Assembly: GCA_029053015.1 (NCBI GenBank)
Contig: JAIDHX010000035.1
Coordinates: forward strand, 124,001 to 188,000
From: Lachnospiraceae bacterium
Lineage (GTDB): Bacteria > Bacillota > Clostridia > Lachnospirales > Lachnospiraceae
DNA: 64,000 nt
Direction of reading: 5' to 3'
Shown here: piece by piece, positions 1 to 14,312 of the stretch
Layout: each line of letters starts with the position of its first letter
Numbering within the stretch: the stretch's first letter is position 1
The notes under the pieces: generated by a model
Database searches by the model: none
The model's input: the letters and a program-made list of their open reading frames with translations, nothing else
What the model was told of the DNA's origin: nothing
Translations under genes and position numbers: made by a program

Positions 1-508
1 TTAACCCTTTACTTACTGTTGCCAGTTCCAGCTTAGCCTGCAAAACATCTTTTTCAATATACATAGAAGCCAATTCAACTTTATGCAAAAGATGAGACAA
101 ATTTTGCAATGAAGTATCATGTAAATCTCTCGCTATTCTATGCCTTTCCTTCTCCTGAATATCCAAAACTTCAAAATTTCTTGTAACAGAATTTTTTGAA
201 ATAAAATCTTCGATGGTAGACAAATACGCATTTACTTTATTGAGACGACTGTAAAGAGAACGATTATTCATTTCCAATTTACTTTTCTCTGTTTTATGAA
301 CAGATATATCGTCCCTATAAATATGCTCTACATTTCGCGGAGAAAAAACTTTAAAATTTTCTTCTTCCCGACCATAAATAGAATCCAGATATTTATCTAT
401 TTCTGCAATACGGGATAAATTTTCATTTATGTTTTTTTTCAATCCTTCTGCTTCTGCCAAAAGGCTATGCTGCATCTCTCTAAAAGAAAAATTATTTTCT
501 TCAGTCAT
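1..508 (-). CDS. Sensor histidine kinase, DegS/NarL-type HisKA_3 family (N-terminal part; continues beyond the left edge)
   Basis: Open frame from ATG at 508 running off the window, absent from the ORF track. Translation includes ...EKERHRIARDLHDTSLQNLSHLLHKVELASMYIEKD..., a HisKA_3-type phosphoacceptor H-box. Confidence 0.75.
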   Translation of the reverse strand, partial: MTEENNFSFREMQHSLLAEAEGLKKNINENLSRIAEIDKYLDSIYGREEENFKVFSPRNVEHIYRDDISVHKTEKSKLEMNNRSLYSRLNKVNAYLSTIEDFISKNSVTRNFEVLDIQEKERHRIARDLHDTSLQNLSHLLHKVELASMYIEKDVLQAKLELATVSKGL

Positions 509-524
509 AATTCTATCACATCTT

Positions 525-1250
525 TCATTTATTTTTCAATGGCTCCTTTGCCGGAAGTCCCGCTTTTCGCGGATACTTTTTTGGAGAATCTTTTATTTTC
601 TTAATCACAAAAAGATTGCGGCAAATATCAGAACCTGGTAACGTAAATTGAACTTGCTTTTCTACACTTCCGCCTAAAATAGATATTGCCTCTTCTGCCT
701 CCTGCTTTTCTTCCAAAAGCTTTTCCGATTTATAGGAAACAAAAACTCCTCCCCGTTTTACAAAAGGAATACAATATTCTGACAGAGTTGTCAGATTTGC
801 AACAGCACGGGAAACACAGATATCATACTGTTCACGCAGAGAACCTGGCCTGGCAAAATCTTCTGCTCTTCCATGTATCGTATCAATATTCGTAAGAGCC
901 AGCTTTTCTATCACAGTATTTAAAAACTGGACACGCTTATGCAAAGAATCCAAAAGCGTAATCTTTAAATTCGGAAAAGCTATCTTTAAAGGAATTCCCG
1001 GAAAACCGGCGCCTGTTCCAATATCAATCAAAGACATCTCTTTTGTGAGGTCACATACCTTCACCAAAGAAAGACTGTCAACAAAGTGTTTTTTTAATAC
1101 TTCCTTGTATTCTGTAATTGCAGTTAAATTCATAAATCCATTCCATTCTACAAGCAGCTCATAGTATGTCATAAACTGCTGTACCTGAATGTCAGATAAA
1201 GTAATATTAAATTCTGACAAATCCTCCTTAAACTGCTTTACATCATACAT
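525..1250 (-). CDS. rsmG: 16S rRNA (guanine527-N7)-methyltransferase RsmG
   Basis: LIDIGTGAGFPGIPLKIAFP motif; position next to mnmG near the origin. Confidence 0.95.
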   Translation of the reverse strand: MYDVKQFKEDLSEFNITLSDIQVQQFMTYYELLVEWNGFMNLTAITEYKEVLKKHFVDSLSLVKVCDLTKEMSLIDIGTGAGFPGIPLKIAFPNLKITLLDSLHKRVQFLNTVIEKLALTNIDTIHGRAEDFARPGSLREQYDICVSRAVANLTTLSEYCIPFVKRGGVFVSYKSEKLLEEKQEAEEAISILGGSVEKQVQFTLPGSDICRNLFVIKKIKDSPKKYPRKAGLPAKEPLKNK

Positions 1251-1290
1251 AAGATTTCCATGCCTTTCTGACTAGAAAAGTTATTATAAA

Positions 1291-3231
1291 TCATTCATGT
1301 GCATACTGTTCTAAATATACCAACAGTACTGAAATATCTGCCGGCGATACGCCGGAAATACGAGAAGCCTGTCCAATTGAAATCGGTCGAAAAGCTTTTA
1401 GCTTTTGTCTTGCTTCTATACGAAGACTTGGTACATCATCATAATTCAGGTCTTCCGGAAGCAGCTTCTTTTCCATCTTCTTAAACTGCTTTACCTGACG
1501 CATTTGACGCTCAATATATCCTTCATATTTTATTTCAATTTCAACCTGTTGAATCACATCTGCAGGAAGCGCTTTTCTGTTTACATCAATTTCTTCCAAA
1601 ATTTCATAGGAAAGCTCTTGTCTGCACATAAGCTCTGCCAAAGAAGCTGCTGTTTTTAAACTGTTACTTCCATGTGCTTCTAAAAACTGCTGAATAGAAG
1701 CTGATCCTCCTACCTTTGTTTCTTTCAGCCTTTTTACTTCTTCTGCAATCATTTGCTCTTTTTCAAGCAGACTTTTATAATCCGCCTCAGATACAAGTCC
1801 AACATCATATCCTGTTTTACGCAATCTTAAATCGGCATTATCCTGTCTCAAAAGAAGACGATACTCTGCGCGCGAAGTCATCATGCGATAAGGCTCCCTG
1901 TTGTTCTTTGTAACCAGGTCATCAATTAATACACCAATATATGCCTGAGATCTGTCAAGAACAATTTGTTTTTTTCCGGACAGGGAAAGCGCACAATTGA
2001 TGCCGGCCATCAATCCCTGTGCCGCTGCTTCTTCATAACCGCTGCTCCCATTAAACTGTCCCCCGGCAAAAAGACCTGAAACATTCTTAAATTCCAAAGT
2101 CGGATAAAGCTGATTTGCATCGATACAATCATATTCAATCGCATAAGCATTTCTGACAATTTTGCAATGCTCCAACCCAGGAACAGTGCGGTACATAGCA
2201 AGCTGTACATCTTCCGGAAGGGAAGAAGACATTCCTCCCACATACATTTCATTGGTATGTAAACCTTCCGGCTCTATAAAAACCTGATGACGATTCTTAT
2301 CAGAAAACTTAACAACCTTATCTTCAATAGAAGGACAATATCTTGGTCCTGTTCCTTCTATAATACCGGCATAAATAGGAGAACGTTCTAAATTAGAACG
2401 AATAATTTCATGAGTCTGTTCATTGGTATAAGTCAAATAGCAAGAAACCTGTTCCTTTTGTACATCCGCGGGATTGGTAGAAAAAGAAAAAGGTACTATC
2501 GTTTCATCCCCTGTCTGTTCTTCCATCTTTGAAAAATCAATACTTCTTTTATCCATTCTGGCGGGCGTACCTGTTTTAAAGCGCTGCAATTCAATTCCCA
2601 TATCCCGCAAAGAATCCGAAAGATGATTCGCAGCCTGCAGTCCGTTTGGTCCTGTATAAGTAATCGCTTCCCCACAGAGACATCTTGCCTTTAAATAAGT
2701 ACCTGTACATAAAATAACTGCTTTACTTTGGTATACAGCACCGGTAAAAGTTTTCACACCGAGCACTCTCTTTTTCTTTGTCCCTTTATCTTCCAATGAA
2801 GATTCTTCAGAAACATCTTCCCATAAAATTTCACAGACCTCCGCCTGCTTTATTGTCAAATGCTCCTGATTCTCCAAAACCTTTCTCATTTCACGGGTAT
2901 AATCCGCTTTATCTGCCTGCGCGCGAAGAGAATGTACGGCAGGTCCCTTTGATAAATTTAACATTTTAGACTGTATAAAAGTTTTGTCTATATTTTTTCC
3001 CATCTCTCCGCCAAGCGCATCGATTTCTCTTACCAAATGCCCTTTTGAAGAACCGCCTATATTCGGATTACAGGGCATCAGAGCAATACTGTCTACACTT
3101 ACCGTAAACATAACCGTTTCAAAGCCAAGACGCGAACAAGCCAGAGCTGCTTCACAGCCCGCATGACCTGCACCAATAACGCAGACATCTACTTTGTCCA
3201 TTAAAAAATTCTTTTCTTTATCATTGGACAT
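1291..3231 (-). CDS. mnmG: tRNA uridine-5-carboxymethylaminomethyl modification enzyme MnmG (GidA)
   Basis: [48 protein letters not shown]; ~646 aa; synteny. Confidence 0.97.
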   Translation of the reverse strand: MSNDKEKNFLMDKVDVCVIGAGHAGCEAALACSRLGFETVMFTVSVDSIALMPCNPNIGGSSKGHLVREIDALGGEMGKNIDKTFIQSKMLNLSKGPAVHSLRAQADKADYTREMRKVLENQEHLTIKQAEVCEILWEDVSEESSLEDKGTKKKRVLGVKTFTGAVYQSKAVILCTGTYLKARCLCGEAITYTGPNGLQAANHLSDSLRDMGIELQRFKTGTPARMDKRSIDFSKMEEQTGDETIVPFSFSTNPADVQKEQVSCYLTYTNEQTHEIIRSNLERSPIYAGIIEGTGPRYCPSIEDKVVKFSDKNRHQVFIEPEGLHTNEMYVGGMSSSLPEDVQLAMYRTVPGLEHCKIVRNAYAIEYDCIDANQLYPTLEFKNVSGLFAGGQFNGSSGYEEAAAQGLMAGINCALSLSGKKQIVLDRSQAYIGVLIDDLVTKNNREPYRMMTSRAEYRLLLRQDNADLRLRKTGYDVGLVSEADYKSLLEKEQMIAEEVKRLKETKVGGSASIQQFLEAHGSNSLKTAASLAELMCRQELSYEILEEIDVNRKALPADVIQQVEIEIKYEGYIERQMRQVKQFKKMEKKLLPEDLNYDDVPSLRIEARQKLKAFRPISIGQASRISGVSPADISVLLVYLEQYAHE

Positions 3232-3252
3232 ATGAAAACCTATGCCTTTCCT

Positions 3253-4689
3253 TTATTTTCCCATACAAAATTTAGAGAAAATCTCATTCACCAAATCATC
3301 GGAAACTTCTTCTCCTATAATAAGCCCAAGAGAAGTATAAGCATTCATCAAATCTACCGTATAAAAATCCTCCGGCATATCATCGTTTATACTTTTTTGA
3401 ACTAAGAGAAGAGAATTTTTTGTTTCCATAAGAGCTTCTTTATGTCGTATATTTGTGATATACACTTCATTTTCAAAAGAAATTTCACCCTTAAAAAACA
3501 TATTTTGAATCGTCTCGTCAAAAACATCAATGCCTGTTACATCTTTTGTTGAAGTTTTTATAATATGAATCCTATCTGATTCTTTTTCAAAATCCGCATT
3601 GCCGTCCGCAGCAGTCTTCATGGAACTTTCCATAAAAGCATCCCACAACATTTTTTCTGTGACAACAGCTTCCAAATCCGTTTTATTTAAAATGGCAATA
3701 CATTTTTTTGAACCTATCGTCTGCATAATATCCATGTCATTTTCATCGAGAGGAACGGAGCTATCCACAACATAAAGGATTAAATCAGCATCAGCTGCAT
3801 ACTTTCTCGCCTTCTGCACTCCTATTTTTTCTACGACATCCTCTGTAAAACGAATTCCTGCAGTATCAATCACATTCAAACAGATACCATGCAGCTTAAT
3901 CTGCTCTTCCAGCACATCTCTAGTAGTACCGGCCACATCCGTTACAATTGCTTTTTCTTCTCCTATCAGTAAATTCAAAAAAGAAGATTTTCCGGCATTT
4001 GGTTTTCCTACAATAACCGTATTAATCCCTTCTTTTACAATTTTTCCATTCTCCGCAGAATTCAAAAGTGCATCGATTTCTAAAATAAGACCGGTTAATT
4101 TTTCTTTTAATGCTTCCTGATATCCTTCCAGACTGATATGTTCCGGATCATCTAAGGCCGATTCTATAAATGCTATTTCGTATATAAGTTTAGAACGTAA
4201 ACTTCTTATTTTTTGAGAAACAGAACCCTTTAGCTGCTTCACAGAAGATTTCAAGGACAATTCACTTTTTGCATGAATCATATCCATAACAGCTTCCGCT
4301 TCTGATAAGTCCATTCTTCCATTTAAAAAAGCACGCTTCGTAAACTCTCCGGGCTCTGCCATTCTTGCTCCCGCTTTTAAAACGAGTTCCAAAATACGGC
4401 GCATCATTAAAACGCCGCCATGACAATTTATTTCAACGGTATCTTCCGCAGTATAACTTTTAGGCGCCCTCATGACCGTAACCATAACTTCATCTACAAT
4501 TTCATCATTATCTATAATAAATCCATAGTGAATTGTATGGCTCATCACATCTTTTAAATGCTTTTTTTTATTCTTAGAAGCATAAATTTTATCTGCAATC
4601 TCTACTGCTTCGCTCCCGCTGATACGAATAATTCCAATACCGGAATCAGAAAGCGCCGTTGCAATTGCTGCTATTGTGTCTGTTTTCAT
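3253..4689 (-). CDS. mnmE: tRNA modification GTPase MnmE (TrmE)
   Basis: DTIAAIATALSDSGIGIIRISG N-terminus; GKPNAGKSSFLN, DVAGTTRD; C-terminal FCMGK. Confidence 0.97.
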   Translation of the reverse strand: MKTDTIAAIATALSDSGIGIIRISGSEAVEIADKIYASKNKKKHLKDVMSHTIHYGFIIDNDEIVDEVMVTVMRAPKSYTAEDTVEINCHGGVLMMRRILELVLKAGARMAEPGEFTKRAFLNGRMDLSEAEAVMDMIHAKSELSLKSSVKQLKGSVSQKIRSLRSKLIYEIAFIESALDDPEHISLEGYQEALKEKLTGLILEIDALLNSAENGKIVKEGINTVIVGKPNAGKSSFLNLLIGEEKAIVTDVAGTTRDVLEEQIKLHGICLNVIDTAGIRFTEDVVEKIGVQKARKYAADADLILYVVDSSVPLDENDMDIMQTIGSKKCIAILNKTDLEAVVTEKMLWDAFMESSMKTAADGNADFEKESDRIHIIKTSTKDVTGIDVFDETIQNMFFKGEISFENEVYITNIRHKEALMETKNSLLLVQKSINDDMPEDFYTVDLMNAYTSLGLIIGEEVSDDLVNEIFSKFCMGK

Positions 4690-4767
4690 ATCTACACCAA
4701 ATATTTCATTAATTTAATATGTCCTGTGTTTACTATACTTCATAAACACAGGACAATCAATGTCAAT

Positions 4768-5406
4768 TTATCTCTTAAGAGAAACCACAACTCTTCTGAA
4801 AGGCTCTTCTCCCTCACTATGCGTCGTAACATATCTGTCATTCTGGAGAGCTGAATGGATAATCCTTCTTTCATAAGGGTTCATCGGCTCTAAGGAAACA
4901 GAGCGTTTGGTTCTCTTTACCTTGTAAGAAATATTTTTTGCAAGATTTTCCAAAGTTTCTTTTCTTCTCTGTCTGTAATTTTCTGTATCTACTTTGACAC
5001 GAATATAACCTTCCTGGTTTTTATTGACTACTAAAGAAACAAGATATTGAAGGGAATCCAGGGTTTGTCCTCTCTTTCCAATCAAAACACCCATTTCATC
5101 ACCGCTCAAATCAATATCCATATTTCTGTTTTCTTCATCATAATTAACATCAACCACAACTGCCATATTCATGGCCGTAAAAACATTCTTCAAAAAATCC
5201 TTTGCTTCATCTTCAAGAGAAACCGGTTTTTCTTCTTCTTTTACCCATGCTTCAATCACAGCGGGCTTAGAACCAATCCCAAGGAAACCGGAAGAACCTT
5301 CTTCTATTACGTTATGTCCAAGTCTGTCACTTGTCACTAAAAATTCTTTACATGCTTCTGTAATTGCATCTTCAACCGTCTTTGCAGAAAATTTTTTATA
5401 TTCCAT
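4768..5406 (-). CDS. jag: Jag/KhpB RNA-binding protein (Jag-N, KH, R3H)
   Basis: GFLGIGSKPAVIEAW, IGKRGQTLDSLQYLV, MNPYERRIIHSAL motifs; downstream of yidC. Confidence 0.92.
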   Translation of the reverse strand: MEYKKFSAKTVEDAITEACKEFLVTSDRLGHNVIEEGSSGFLGIGSKPAVIEAWVKEEEKPVSLEDEAKDFLKNVFTAMNMAVVVDVNYDEENRNMDIDLSGDEMGVLIGKRGQTLDSLQYLVSLVVNKNQEGYIRVKVDTENYRQRRKETLENLAKNISYKVKRTKRSVSLEPMNPYERRIIHSALQNDRYVTTHSEGEEPFRRVVVSLKR

Positions 5407-5419
5407 TGTAATAACCTCC

Positions 5420-6781
5420 CTACTTTTTATCTTTATTATTTCTTTCGTTATAATCCTTAACCATATTTGCTCTTGCCATCAGACTTCCGGGCTTTGCAGA
5501 AGAAGATGAAGTTTTTGCACTTCCTGCTTCTGTATCCATTGCCTTCTCTGCCGCTTCTTTTGCCTTTTGCGAATAATTTTTGGTATTTACAGTGCCTCCA
5601 ATGCCTTTTGTACTCATATTGGCATACTGTTGAAGCTTGGCCTGATTTTCTTTTACCTTTTCCATCCTTTTGGCACTTTTATCTTTATTCTTTTCAATAA
5701 TTTCATTTAAATCCAGCTTGTCAATATGTTTATTGATAACCACCTGCTGGATACTTCTTACTACGGAACCTGCAACCCAGTAAAGCCCCATACCTGCAGG
5801 AAGCGTATAACAAAATACAGCAGATAAAATCGGCATAACTGTGTTCATGGTTTTCATGGAAGAAGCCATCGTATCTGCCATCTCACCAGAGTTATCATTG
5901 CTTCTTTCCTGCTGCGGCATAAGCTTTACGTTTATCCACTGGGTAACAGCTGATAAAACAGGAATAGCAATCGCTGCAATCACCAACGCCCACGCCCCTG
6001 CTGCCATTGCCGTTTTTACAATAGATGCAGGCGAGTTTGCTATGTTCAGTCCTAAAAAGTTATTGTAGGTATCAAGCAAACCTCTCTCAGTACCCTGTGA
6101 CAAAATATATTGCCCGTTATACTGTAAATTTGCAAATCCATTTTGCTGTGCAAAATCAGACAAATCTGTCAAATTTACCTTATTCAGAACATCTATAATT
6201 GCCTTTCTCTGATCAACATCAAAATTTTTAACATAAGCAGCAGCCTGTGTAAAATTTTTTACTTCATCTACAAGCCCTTTTTCTATGATTTTATCTGCCA
6301 GAGCACCAAAAACATCTCCAATTTTTCTTACATAAGCAGGCATTCTGTAGATAACCTGATACAATGCAAGAAGGATAGGCATCTGAATCAACATAGGAAG
6401 ACAGCTTCCCATAGGAGAAACGCCATATTTGGCATAAACAGCCTGCGTCTCTGCATTCATCTGCATCATGGAGTCATTGTCTTTGCGGTTTTTATATTTT
6501 TTACTGATGGCCTGCAGCTCAGGATTCATCTTGGCAGAAAGCTTTGAAAACTTCTGTTGTTTAATCGTCATGGGCAGCATCAGTAAATATGCGATGATAG
6601 TAAAAAGAATAATAGATAAACCTATGTTAGGAATTCCTATTAAATCAAGTACATTAAAAATTCCTTCCATGATAAAACCCAGCAGACTGGCAATCCAGCC
6701 AATAATGGGAGTACCACTTTTTGTCAATAAAATACCTGTCATCATTCCTCCTAAAACATTCCTCTTTCTGATATAAACCAT
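5420..6781 (-). CDS. yidC: Membrane protein insertase YidC/OxaI family
   Basis: KQQKFSKLSAKMNPELQAISKKYKNRKD, GSCLPMLIQMPILLALYQVI; start codon uncertain (an internal ATG near 6742-6745 is possible). Confidence 0.93.
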   Translation of the reverse strand: MVYIRKRNVLGGMMTGILLTKSGTPIIGWIASLLGFIMEGIFNVLDLIGIPNIGLSIILFTIIAYLLMLPMTIKQQKFSKLSAKMNPELQAISKKYKNRKDNDSMMQMNAETQAVYAKYGVSPMGSCLPMLIQMPILLALYQVIYRMPAYVRKIGDVFGALADKIIEKGLVDEVKNFTQAAAYVKNFDVDQRKAIIDVLNKVNLTDLSDFAQQNGFANLQYNGQYILSQGTERGLLDTYNNFLGLNIANSPASIVKTAMAAGAWALVIAAIAIPVLSAVTQWINVKLMPQQERSNDNSGEMADTMASSMKTMNTVMPILSAVFCYTLPAGMGLYWVAGSVVRSIQQVVINKHIDKLDLNEIIEKNKDKSAKRMEKVKENQAKLQQYANMSTKGIGGTVNTKNYSQKAKEAAEKAMDTEAGSAKTSSSSAKPGSLMARANMVKDYNERNNKDKK

Positions 6782-6798
6782 ATTCTTCTATATCATTT

Positions 6799-7008
6799 TT
6801 AAGGTACAGGATCATATCCGCCCTTAGAAAAAGGATTACATCTTAATATTCTCCATGCGGTAAGCATACCGCCTTTCAAAGCGCCATACTTTTCAACTGC
6901 CTCTAATCCATACTGGGAACAGGTAGGATAATAGGGGCATTTGGTACTCTTTAAAGGAGAAATATATTTTCTGTAAAATTTTATAATAGCAATCAATATT
7001 TTTTTCAT
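6799..7008 (-). CDS. yidD: Membrane protein insertion efficiency factor YidD
   Basis: [36 protein letters not shown]; between yidC and rnpA. Confidence 0.95.
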   Translation of the reverse strand: MKKILIAIIKFYRKYISPLKSTKCPYYPTCSQYGLEAVEKYGALKGGMLTAWRILRCNPFSKGGYDPVP

Positions 7009-7349
7009 AAATAAATTTTTACCACTTCATGAAGCTTTGACAAATGTAACAATGATTTTTCTATTTCATAAAAACTCACAAAAGCGGTGCTTGTCCTCGC
7101 AACGATTACCATATCCAAACCACTATTGAATATGTTTTCATGTAACCGATAACTTTCTCTAATCAGCCTTGTAACGCGATGTCTTACAACGCTGTTTCCC
7201 ACTTTTTTGCTTACACTGATTCCAATTCTGTTGATACCAAGGCCATTTTCCTTTACATACATCACAAGATATCTATTTGCATAAGACTTACCATTCTTAT
7301 ACACAAACTGGAATTGTCTGTTCTTTTTTAAAGACTCTGAAAATTTCAT
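7005..7349 (-). CDS. rnpA: Ribonuclease P protein component
   Basis: [51 protein letters not shown]. Confidence 0.96.
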   Translation of the reverse strand: MKFSESLKKNRQFQFVYKNGKSYANRYLVMYVKENGLGINRIGISVSKKVGNSVVRHRVTRLIRESYRLHENIFNSGLDMVIVARTSTAFVSFYEIEKSLLHLSKLHEVVKIYL

Positions 7350-7393
7350 AATACTCTAACTTCCAAATCTTCCTATAATATTTCAGAGAAAAA

Positions 7394-7415
7394 TAGGTCA
7401 CATTTCTGTGACCTA
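7394..7415 (-). terminator. Hairpin at the rpmH 3' end/rpmH-rnpA junction (possible attenuator or processing site)
   Basis: TAGGTCACA-tttc-TGTGACCTA, 9-bp perfect stem, followed on the minus strand by TTTTTC; includes the rpmH stop codon. Confidence 0.6.
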
Positions 7416-7547
7416 TGCTGATAATTTATGTCTTCCTTTTGCACGTCTTGCTTTCAGAACTCTTCTTCCACCGGAAGTACTCATTCTTGCTCTGAATCCG
7501 TGAACCTTAGATCTGGATCTCTTCTTAGGCTGAAATGTCATTTTCAT
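7413..7547 (-). CDS. rpmH: 50S ribosomal protein L34 (not in the ORF track)
   Basis: Translation [44 protein letters not shown]. Confidence 0.97.
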   Translation of the reverse strand: MKMTFQPKKRSRSKVHGFRARMSTSGGRRVLKARRAKGRHKLSA

Positions 7548-7624
7548 TTTACATACACCTCCTCTTTTACAACCTTATATATAAAGGTATTCTAATCATC
7601 ATTTTATTGGAAAATAGCATATTG

Positions 7625-7653
7625 ATTGTACTGGAAAAACCACGGAATGTCAA
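7625..7653 (-). promoter_or_regulatory. Predicted SigA promoter of the rpmH operon
   Basis: Minus strand TTGACA (7653-7648) - 17 nt - TACAAT (7630-7625). Confidence 0.75.
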
Positions 7654-7689
7654 GTAAAATCAGCTATAAAAATATTTTAAAAAAATTTT

Positions 7690-7930
7690 TTTTAGTTATC
7701 CACATATTTTATAACAAATTTTATAAAAATAAACTAATCCACATATTGTGCATATTTTGTGGATAAATATAAATTTTATGATGTATTTCATGTGTAAAAC
7801 TACTCTTTTTACTTATTTTCAGCACTTTTTAAAAATCAACAAAATTGACAAGTTATACACATCACAATTGAAACAAATCTTCATCCACAATTTATAAACC
7901 GAGTTATCAACATTTTGTGGATAACTTACG
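7690..7930. other. Origin of replication (oriC), DnaA-box cluster upstream of dnaA
   Basis: TTATCCACA at 7696 (+) and complement TGTGGATAA at 7758 and 7916 (-); near-matches TTATACACA 7853, TCATCCACA 7881, TTATCAACA 7904; AT-rich; between the divergent rpmH and dnaA operons. Confidence 0.9.
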
Positions 7931-8012
7931 CGACAACTTTTATTTGAAATATTTCCTTTTTTATATTAATATGGTATATAAGGCAAAGTTTCGGAAAGAG
8001 GTAATTTGCAAT

Positions 8013-9374
8013 ATGGATATCATAAAGGAAAACTGGGAAGAAGTAAAGGAAACCGTAAGACGCGAATACAATCTTACAAATATATCGTTCTCTACTTGGA
8101 TTGCACCTTTAGAGGCATATTGTGTAATGGATAATGTCGTTTATATCCTGATACCCAACGATAATGCAAATTCCTTTTCTTATATTTCGTCAAAATATAA
8201 GACATTTTTTAAAGTAACCATATCAGAGATGTTTAACAACACCTATGATGTTACTTTTATATTGGAAAAAGATATTCCTACATTGCTGAATGGTGGTGAA
8301 CCTGCCGAAACAAATCCTGTATACAATATTAACTATGAAAATGCAAATCTCAATCCAAAATACAAATTTGACACTTTTGTAGTAGGAAGCAACAACAAAT
8401 TTGCACATTCTGCTTCCTTAGCTGTAGCTGAGTCTCCGGGCAAAGCATATAACCCTCTCTATCTGTATGGAGGAGCTGGTCTTGGCAAAACTCACCTTAT
8501 GCACTCCATCGGCCATTTTATATTGGAACAAAATTCCGAAACAAAAGTATTATACGTGAATTCCGAAGAATTTACAAACGAAGTGATTGATTCCATTCGA
8601 AGCGGTAATGCTGCTTCTATGACAAAACTACGCGAAAAGTACAGGACAGTGGATGTTCTGATGGTAGATGATATTCAATTTATAATAGGAAAGGAAAGTA
8701 CTCAGGAAGAGTTTTTCCATACCTTTAATGTCCTTCATTCTGCCGGAAAGCAGATTATTCTTTCCTCCGATAAGCCGCCAAAGGAAATGGAAACTTTAGA
8801 AGAACGTTTCCGCTCCAGATTTGAGTGGGGATTGATAGCAGACATCCAGGCGCCTGACTATGAAACCCGTATGGCAATTCTTCGCAAAAATGCAGAAAAC
8901 TGTGATTTAAACATTGATGAGGAAACCATCAATTATATTGCTACAAATATAAAGTCAAATATAAGGGAGCTGGAAGGCGCTTTTAATAAAATAATAGCAT
9001 CCGCTAAGTTAAACAAAGTAAACCCTTCCCTCAGTCTTGCAGAAGAAGCCTTAAAGGATATTATTTATCCGGACAAGCCAAAGGAAATTACACCGCAGCT
9101 CATTATTAATGTTGTTTCTGAACATTTTGGAGTAAGCCCTGAGGATATTACTTCAAAAAAGAGAAATTCAGAATTTGTACAGCCCAGACAAATCGTGATG
9201 TATCTCTGCAGAGAGCTGACAGAGACATCTCTGCAAAGCATCAGTAAAATACTGGGCAAAAAAGACCATACTACCATTATTCACGGTGTAAACAAAATAA
9301 CCGAGGAAATATCAACCAATGAAGAACTTAAAAACAAAATAGATATTATAAAGAAGAAACTAAATCCTTCTTAA
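8013..9374 (+). CDS. dnaA: Chromosomal replication initiator DnaA (start corrected from 7917)
   Basis: Starts MDIIKENWEEVKETVRREYNLTNISFSTWI; GGAGLGKTHLMHSIG, VDDIQFIIGKESTQEEFFHTFN, HTTIIHGVNKI. The track start at 7917 lies inside a DnaA box. Confidence 0.97.
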   Translation: MDIIKENWEEVKETVRREYNLTNISFSTWIAPLEAYCVMDNVVYILIPNDNANSFSYISSKYKTFFKVTISEMFNNTYDVTFILEKDIPTLLNGGEPAETNPVYNINYENANLNPKYKFDTFVVGSNNKFAHSASLAVAESPGKAYNPLYLYGGAGLGKTHLMHSIGHFILEQNSETKVLYVNSEEFTNEVIDSIRSGNAASMTKLREKYRTVDVLMVDDIQFIIGKESTQEEFFHTFNVLHSAGKQIILSSDKPPKEMETLEERFRSRFEWGLIADIQAPDYETRMAILRKNAENCDLNIDEETINYIATNIKSNIRELEGAFNKIIASAKLNKVNPSLSLAEEALKDIIYPDKPKEITPQLIINVVSEHFGVSPEDITSKKRNSEFVQPRQIVMYLCRELTETSLQSISKILGKKDHTTIIHGVNKITEEISTNEELKNKIDIIKKKLNPS

Positions 9375-9414
9375 TATATATATGAATGCATATTTCCACT
9401 TTAAGCTGTTTATA

Positions 9415-9660
9415 AAATGTGGGTAAACTGTTGATAGGTTTTTAATATTGTGTATTAACTTTTTTTAACTTTTCAAGTTTCTAAAATGAATGTGAATAAC
9501 TTTAAAGTTACCAATAAGTTATTCTTCGTTTTCAACAACGTTATACTATCATTTTTGATTGAGAAATGCTATAATAGAAGAGGTTTTACACATTTCAACA
9601 ATCCTTATTAATATTACTATTAAATTCTTTTATTATTATATACATACAGAAAAAGCCGTT
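9415..9660. other. Second DnaA-box-like cluster and AT-rich region between dnaA and dnaN (possible second oriC lobe/DUE)
   Basis: Near-matches TGTGGGTAA (9418), TGTTGATAG (9429), TGTGAATAA (9491), followed by the AT-rich run TTATTAATATTACTATTAAATTCTTTTATTATTATATA. Confidence 0.5.
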
Positions 9661-9693
9661 CCATTTACTTTAAAGAGAAGGGAGTTATTCACA

Positions 9694-10803
9694 ATGAAAT
9701 TAATTTGTTCTAAGTCTGCTTTACTTAATGGAGTACAGATTGTATCCAAAGCTGTTCCAAACAAAACAACTATGTCTATTTTGGAATGCATTTTGGTAGA
9801 TGCTTCAAAAGGGGAGATAAAACTCACCGCCAACGATATGGAGCTTGGCATAGAAACAGTAATAGAAGGCGAAATTGCAGAAAAAGGAATTATTGCATTG
9901 GATGCCAAGATATTTTTGGAAATTGTACGTAAGCTTCCCGACAGTGATATTGTGATAGAGACAGATTCCAGCTTTAAAACAACGATTACCTGTGAAAAAG
10001 CGAAATTTAATATTATAGGCAAGTCAGGTGAAGATTTTTCTTACCTGCCTTCCGTAGAAAGAAACGATTGTGTGATTGTTTCACAGTTTACGTTGAAGGA
10101 AGTAGTAAGACAGACCATTTTTTCCATTGCGGATAATGACAACAATAAGCTGATGACAGGTGAATTATTTGACATTAACGGTTCTGAACTGAAGGTAGTA
10201 TCCTTGGACGGACATCGTATTTCCATCAGAAAAATAGAGTTAAAGAATTCCTATGAGCCTAAAAAAGTAGTGGTTCCCGGCAAGACGCTGAATGAAATAA
10301 GCAAGATACTGCCGGGCGATACGGATAAAGACGTAAACATTTTCTTTACACCAAAGCAGATTGTATTTGAATTTGATAATACTACTGTAGTATCAAGACT
10401 GATAGAAGGTGAGTATTTCAAGATAGATCAGATGCTTTCCAGCGATTATGAGACAAAGGTAAGAATTAACAAGAAAGAGCTTTTAAATTGTATAGACAGA
10501 GCGACTCTTCTGATCAAGGAAGGGGATAAGAAGCCTATTATTATCAATATAACGGACACTTCTATGGAACTTAAAATTAATTCCATTATAGGAAGTATGA
10601 ACGAAGATATTGATATTGAAAAAAGCGGCAAGGATATGATGATTGGCTTTAATCCGAAGTTTTTAATCGATGCCCTCCGCGTAATAGACGATGAAGAAAT
10701 AGATATTTTCCTTGTCAACCCGAAAGCTCCCTGCTTTATAAAGGAGCCTAATGAAAAATACATATATTTGATTCTTCCTGTTAATTTTACAACGGTTAAT
10801 TAA
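9694..10803 (+). CDS. dnaN: DNA polymerase III beta subunit (start corrected from 9559)
   Basis: MKLICSKSALLNGVQIVSKAVPNKTTMSILECIL; C-terminal YIYLILPVNF; RBS AAGGGAG upstream of 9694. Confidence 0.97.
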   Translation: MKLICSKSALLNGVQIVSKAVPNKTTMSILECILVDASKGEIKLTANDMELGIETVIEGEIAEKGIIALDAKIFLEIVRKLPDSDIVIETDSSFKTTITCEKAKFNIIGKSGEDFSYLPSVERNDCVIVSQFTLKEVVRQTIFSIADNDNNKLMTGELFDINGSELKVVSLDGHRISIRKIELKNSYEPKKVVVPGKTLNEISKILPGDTDKDVNIFFTPKQIVFEFDNTTVVSRLIEGEYFKIDQMLSSDYETKVRINKKELLNCIDRATLLIKEGDKKPIIINITDTSMELKINSIIGSMNEDIDIEKSGKDMMIGFNPKFLIDALRVIDDEEIDIFLVNPKAPCFIKEPNEKYIYLILPVNFTTVN

Positions 10804-10840
10804 ATATTTATTTCTAAGAAGTTGAAAGGTACGGGAAAAA

Positions 10841-11053
10841 ATGGAAACAATATATTTGAGGGATGATTTTATAAAGCTTGGACAGGCTTTAAAAGCGGCA
10901 GGCTGCGTGGAATCAGGAGTAGACGCCAAATTTGCCATTCAGGACGGCCTTGTAAAGGTAAACGGAGAAGTAGATGAAAGGCGTGGAAGAAAGCTTTATG
11001 AAGGTGATATTGTGGAATTTGAAGGGCACAAAATAAAAGTGTGTAAAGGATAG
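10841..11053 (+). CDS. yaaA: S4-domain RNA-binding protein YaaA
   Basis: LGQALKAAGCVESGVDAKFAIQDGLVKVNGEVDERRGRKLYEGD; between dnaN and recF. Confidence 0.92.
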   Translation: METIYLRDDFIKLGQALKAAGCVESGVDAKFAIQDGLVKVNGEVDERRGRKLYEGDIVEFEGHKIKVCKG

Positions 11054-11058
11054 AATCC

Positions 11059-14294
<3,236 letters not shown>

Positions 14295-14312
14295 AGAGGA
14301 AAAAGAAATCGT

